From assembly GCA_963664945.1 (NCBI GenBank), contig OY761822.1, positions 124,001 through 188,000 of the forward strand: 64,000 nt of DNA, given 5' to 3'. Under the pieces are notes generated by a model. The model had not been told where the DNA came from. It made no database searches and saw nothing but the letters and a program-made list of their open reading frames with translations. This document shows, in pieces, positions 63,214 through 64,000 of the stretch. Both the position numbers and the translations under genes were made by a program. Source of the DNA: UBA6522 sp963664945. GTDB taxonomy: Bacteria > Pseudomonadota > Gammaproteobacteria > Steroidobacterales > Rariloculaceae. Numbering within the stretch: the stretch's first letter is position 1; the number at the start of each line of letters is the position of its first letter.

Positions 63214-63649
63214 CCAATCCCTCCACTTCCAGGCCCATGCTTCGCGCGCTGCCTGCGATGACGCGAACCGCCGCGTCCATGTCGGCCGCGTTGAGATCCG
63301 GTTCCTTGATCCTGGCGATCTCTTCCAGTTGCTCCCGCGTGACCGTGCCGACCTTTTGTGTATTCGGCGTGCCGCTGCCCTTTTCTATACCCGCGGCCTT
63401 CTTCAACAGCACCGCGGCGGGCGGCGTCTTGGTGATGAACGTGAAACTCTTGTCGGCGTAGACCGAAATCACCACCGGCGTGGGCATGCCCGGCTCGAGC
63501 TTCTGGGTCTGCGCGTTGAACACCTTGCAGAATTCCATGATGTTCACGCCGTGCTGCCCAAGGGCGGGTCCCACCGGCGGGCTTGGATTCGCCTGCCCGG
63601 CGGGAATCTGCAATTTTATGTAGGTATCGACCTTTTTCCTGACTGCCAT
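63197..63649 (-). CDS. rplK: 50S ribosomal protein L11
   Basis: 150 aa, about 7 longer than usual at the C-terminus (SMGLEVEGLDGQAH), the extra residues lying in the rplA overlap. KKVDTYIKLQIPAGQANPSPPVGPALGQHGVNIMEFCKVFNAQTQKLEPGMPTPVVISVYADKSFTFITKTPPAAVLLKKAAGIEKGS is standard; the N-terminal prolines that contact thiostrepton-type drugs are present. Confidence 0.98.
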   Translation of the reverse strand: MAVRKKVDTYIKLQIPAGQANPSPPVGPALGQHGVNIMEFCKVFNAQTQKLEPGMPTPVVISVYADKSFTFITKTPPAAVLLKKAAGIEKGSGTPNTQKVGTVTREQLEEIARIKEPDLNAADMDAAVRVIAGSARSMGLEVEGLDGQAH

Positions 63650-63669
63650 TTGTTTCGGGCTCCGCCGCG

Positions 63670-64000
63670 TTACGCTTTCTCTACCTGGCTGAAATCCAGT
63701 TCCACGGGGGTCGAACGACCAAGAATCTGGACTGCCACCCTGACCTTGTTCTTGTCGTAATTGACGTTCTCCACAACGCCGTTGAAGTCGTTGAAGGGAC
63801 CGTCGTTGACCCGCACGACCTCGCCCGGCTCGAACAGCACCTTGGGCCTGGGCTTGTCCACGCCTTCCTGGACACGTTCCAGTATGGCGTTGGCCTCTTC
63901 ATCGGTGATGGGGGCGGGCCGGTCGGTGCTGCCGCCGATGAACCCGAGCACCTTGGGGACCTCCTTGACCAGGTGCCAGCTCGATTCGTCCATCTCCATC
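63670..64000 (-). CDS. nusG: Transcription antitermination protein NusG, C-terminal part (partial)
   Basis: About 110 residues visible; the 5' end lies beyond the window. MEMDESSWHLVKEVPKVLGFIGGSTDRPAPITDEEANAILERVQEG is the end of the NGN domain; the KOW domain follows (FEPGEVVRVNDGPFNDFNGVVENVNYDKNKVRVAVQILGRSTPVELDFSQVEKA). It couples RNA polymerase to ribosomes (through S10) and Rho. 20 nt before rplK. Confidence 0.97.
   Translation of the reverse strand, partial: MEMDESSWHLVKEVPKVLGFIGGSTDRPAPITDEEANAILERVQEGVDKPRPKVLFEPGEVVRVNDGPFNDFNGVVENVNYDKNKVRVAVQILGRSTPVELDFSQVEKA

Overview
The window is a GC-rich stretch of a gammaproteobacterial chromosome, probably from an uncultured lineage. 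The RNA polymerase subunits (RpoB 1360 aa, RpoC 1423 aa), the gene order nusG-rplKAJL-rpoBC / rpsL-rpsG-fusA-tuf-rpsJ / rplC..rplQ, and the HigBA and gamma-glutamyltransferase families all fit a gammaproteobacterium. I could not assign a genus.

Layout. (1) 1-9.3 kb: chromosomal accessory genes. These are the 5' end of an MmeI-type restriction-modification gene, a HigBA toxin-antitoxin pair, a MetE-like zinc protein grouped with two SnoaL/NTF2-like proteins and a double cupin, a gamma-glutamyltransferase, an isoprenylcysteine-methyltransferase-like membrane protein and a small kinase. Three intergenic inverted-repeat elements lie among them. (2) 9.7-13.9 kb: a mobile-element graveyard with a group II intron, a DruA-family (DUF4338) gene attached to the 3' end of an IS66-like transposase, and IS66 and IS3 remnants. 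(3) 13.9-22.9 kb: an AT-rich foreign island that I read as a RiPP locus. It encodes a double-glycine-leader precursor peptide, an MvdC/D-like (graspetide-type) ATP-grasp ligase, a secreted Tiki/ChaN-like protein, an HlyD-like adaptor and a C39-peptidase ABC exporter. An IS5 copy sits between the precursor and the modification/export operon. (4) 22.9-34.5 kb: nested mobile DNA. IS66 remnants and broken host genes are followed by a truncated RIT-type tyrosine recombinase, then an IS66 copy whose tnpC is split by a complete RIT (recombinase-in-trio) element with 88-bp identical inverted repeats. That tnpC ends tail-to-tail against a second, long coiled-coil IS66-like transposase. Three 32-bp palindromes sharing a TATSGYTTAT core mark the RIT-related junctions. 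(5) 34.6-64 kb, all minus strand: the ribosomal/RNA polymerase supercluster, running nusG, rplKAJL, rpoBC, str, S10, spc and alpha to rplQ.

How it works together. Transcription of region 5 runs right to left. Good sigma70-type promoters are visible for str (TTGACA-18-TAGAAT, just inside the rpoC/rpsL gap) and for the rplC-rplQ block (TTGAGT-18-TATAAT). rpsJ is separated from rplC by 446 bp that hold a 110-bp MITE-like element and the second promoter, so the classical S10 operon is split. The mobile-element block ends about 70-140 bp downstream of rplQ.

The best candidate for something undescribed is the RiPP locus, with its Cys/Asp/Thr-rich core and its Tiki-fold protein. Second is the set of matching 32-bp palindromes, which look like attachment sites of RIT-type recombinases.
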